The notes under the pieces were generated by a model that ran no database searches, was not told where the DNA came from, and saw nothing but the letters and a program-made list of their open reading frames with translations. A stretch of DNA of 64,000 nt from Chrysomallon squamiferum (lineage: Eukaryota > Mollusca > Gastropoda > Neomphalida > Peltospiridae): positions 3,883,080-3,947,079 of the forward strand of contig CM022668.1 of assembly GCA_012295275.1 (NCBI GenBank). Direction: 5' to 3'. Both the position numbers and the translations under genes were made by a program. This document shows positions 63,947 to 64,000 of this stretch, one piece after another. The first letter of the stretch is position 1, and each line of letters opens with the position of its first letter.

Positions 63947-64000
63947 CTAAAAGTAAAGAAAAGACATATTTAAATTAATAAATGCACACACACACAACAG

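Overview
This is an AT-rich, intron-rich animal nuclear sequence. Two genes are recognisable orthologues of metazoan proteins (GKAP1 and UBAP1) and a third carries a CHY-type zinc finger. Introns are short to medium, ATT/AAT and CT/GA microsatellites are very frequent, and CpG-containing islands mark probable promoters. The style fits a lophotrochozoan invertebrate, perhaps a mollusc, but nothing in the window proves the phylum. I see no prokaryotic features, tRNA or rRNA genes, CRISPR array or transposon-encoded protein.

Layout. 1-17 kb is mostly non-coding but contains several CpG-richer patches that end in good splice donors (about 4.5, 7.0 and 12.6 kb). These are best read as alternative 5' UTR exons for a lysine/glutamate-rich disordered protein encoded in one exon at 17.13-18.05 kb. 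A possible orphan first coding exon lies at 2.43 kb. 18-25 kb holds the probable spliced 3' UTR of that gene and microsatellites. GKAP1 (+) runs 25.34-31.18 kb in ten coding exons. A possible two-exon small gene (-) lies at 33.4-33.7 kb. A proline-rich small membrane protein gene (+) runs 34.99-36.71 kb and has a 32-bp satellite in its first intron. Between 38.6 and 46.5 kb the long reading frames are uninformative, but I could assemble two spliced genes from short exons: a five-exon minus-strand gene (38.64-41.75 kb, 138 aa) and a plus-strand gene (about 42.4-46.5 kb), apparently arranged head to head. 46.7-49 kb is satellite-rich. UBAP1 (+) runs 52.41-56.81 kb in seven coding exons. It converges on a minus-strand CHY zinc-finger gene (60.30-63.95 kb), whose 5' end lies beyond the right edge.

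The genes do not form a functional cluster. Recognisable roles are cGMP-kinase anchoring at the Golgi (GKAP1), endosomal sorting of ubiquitinated cargo in ESCRT-I (UBAP1) and a zinc-binding CHY protein of unknown role. Exon boundaries were set by hand from reading-frame phase and GT/AG signals. Every join listed for GKAP1, UBAP1, the CHY gene, the proline-rich gene and the 138-aa gene keeps frame exactly.
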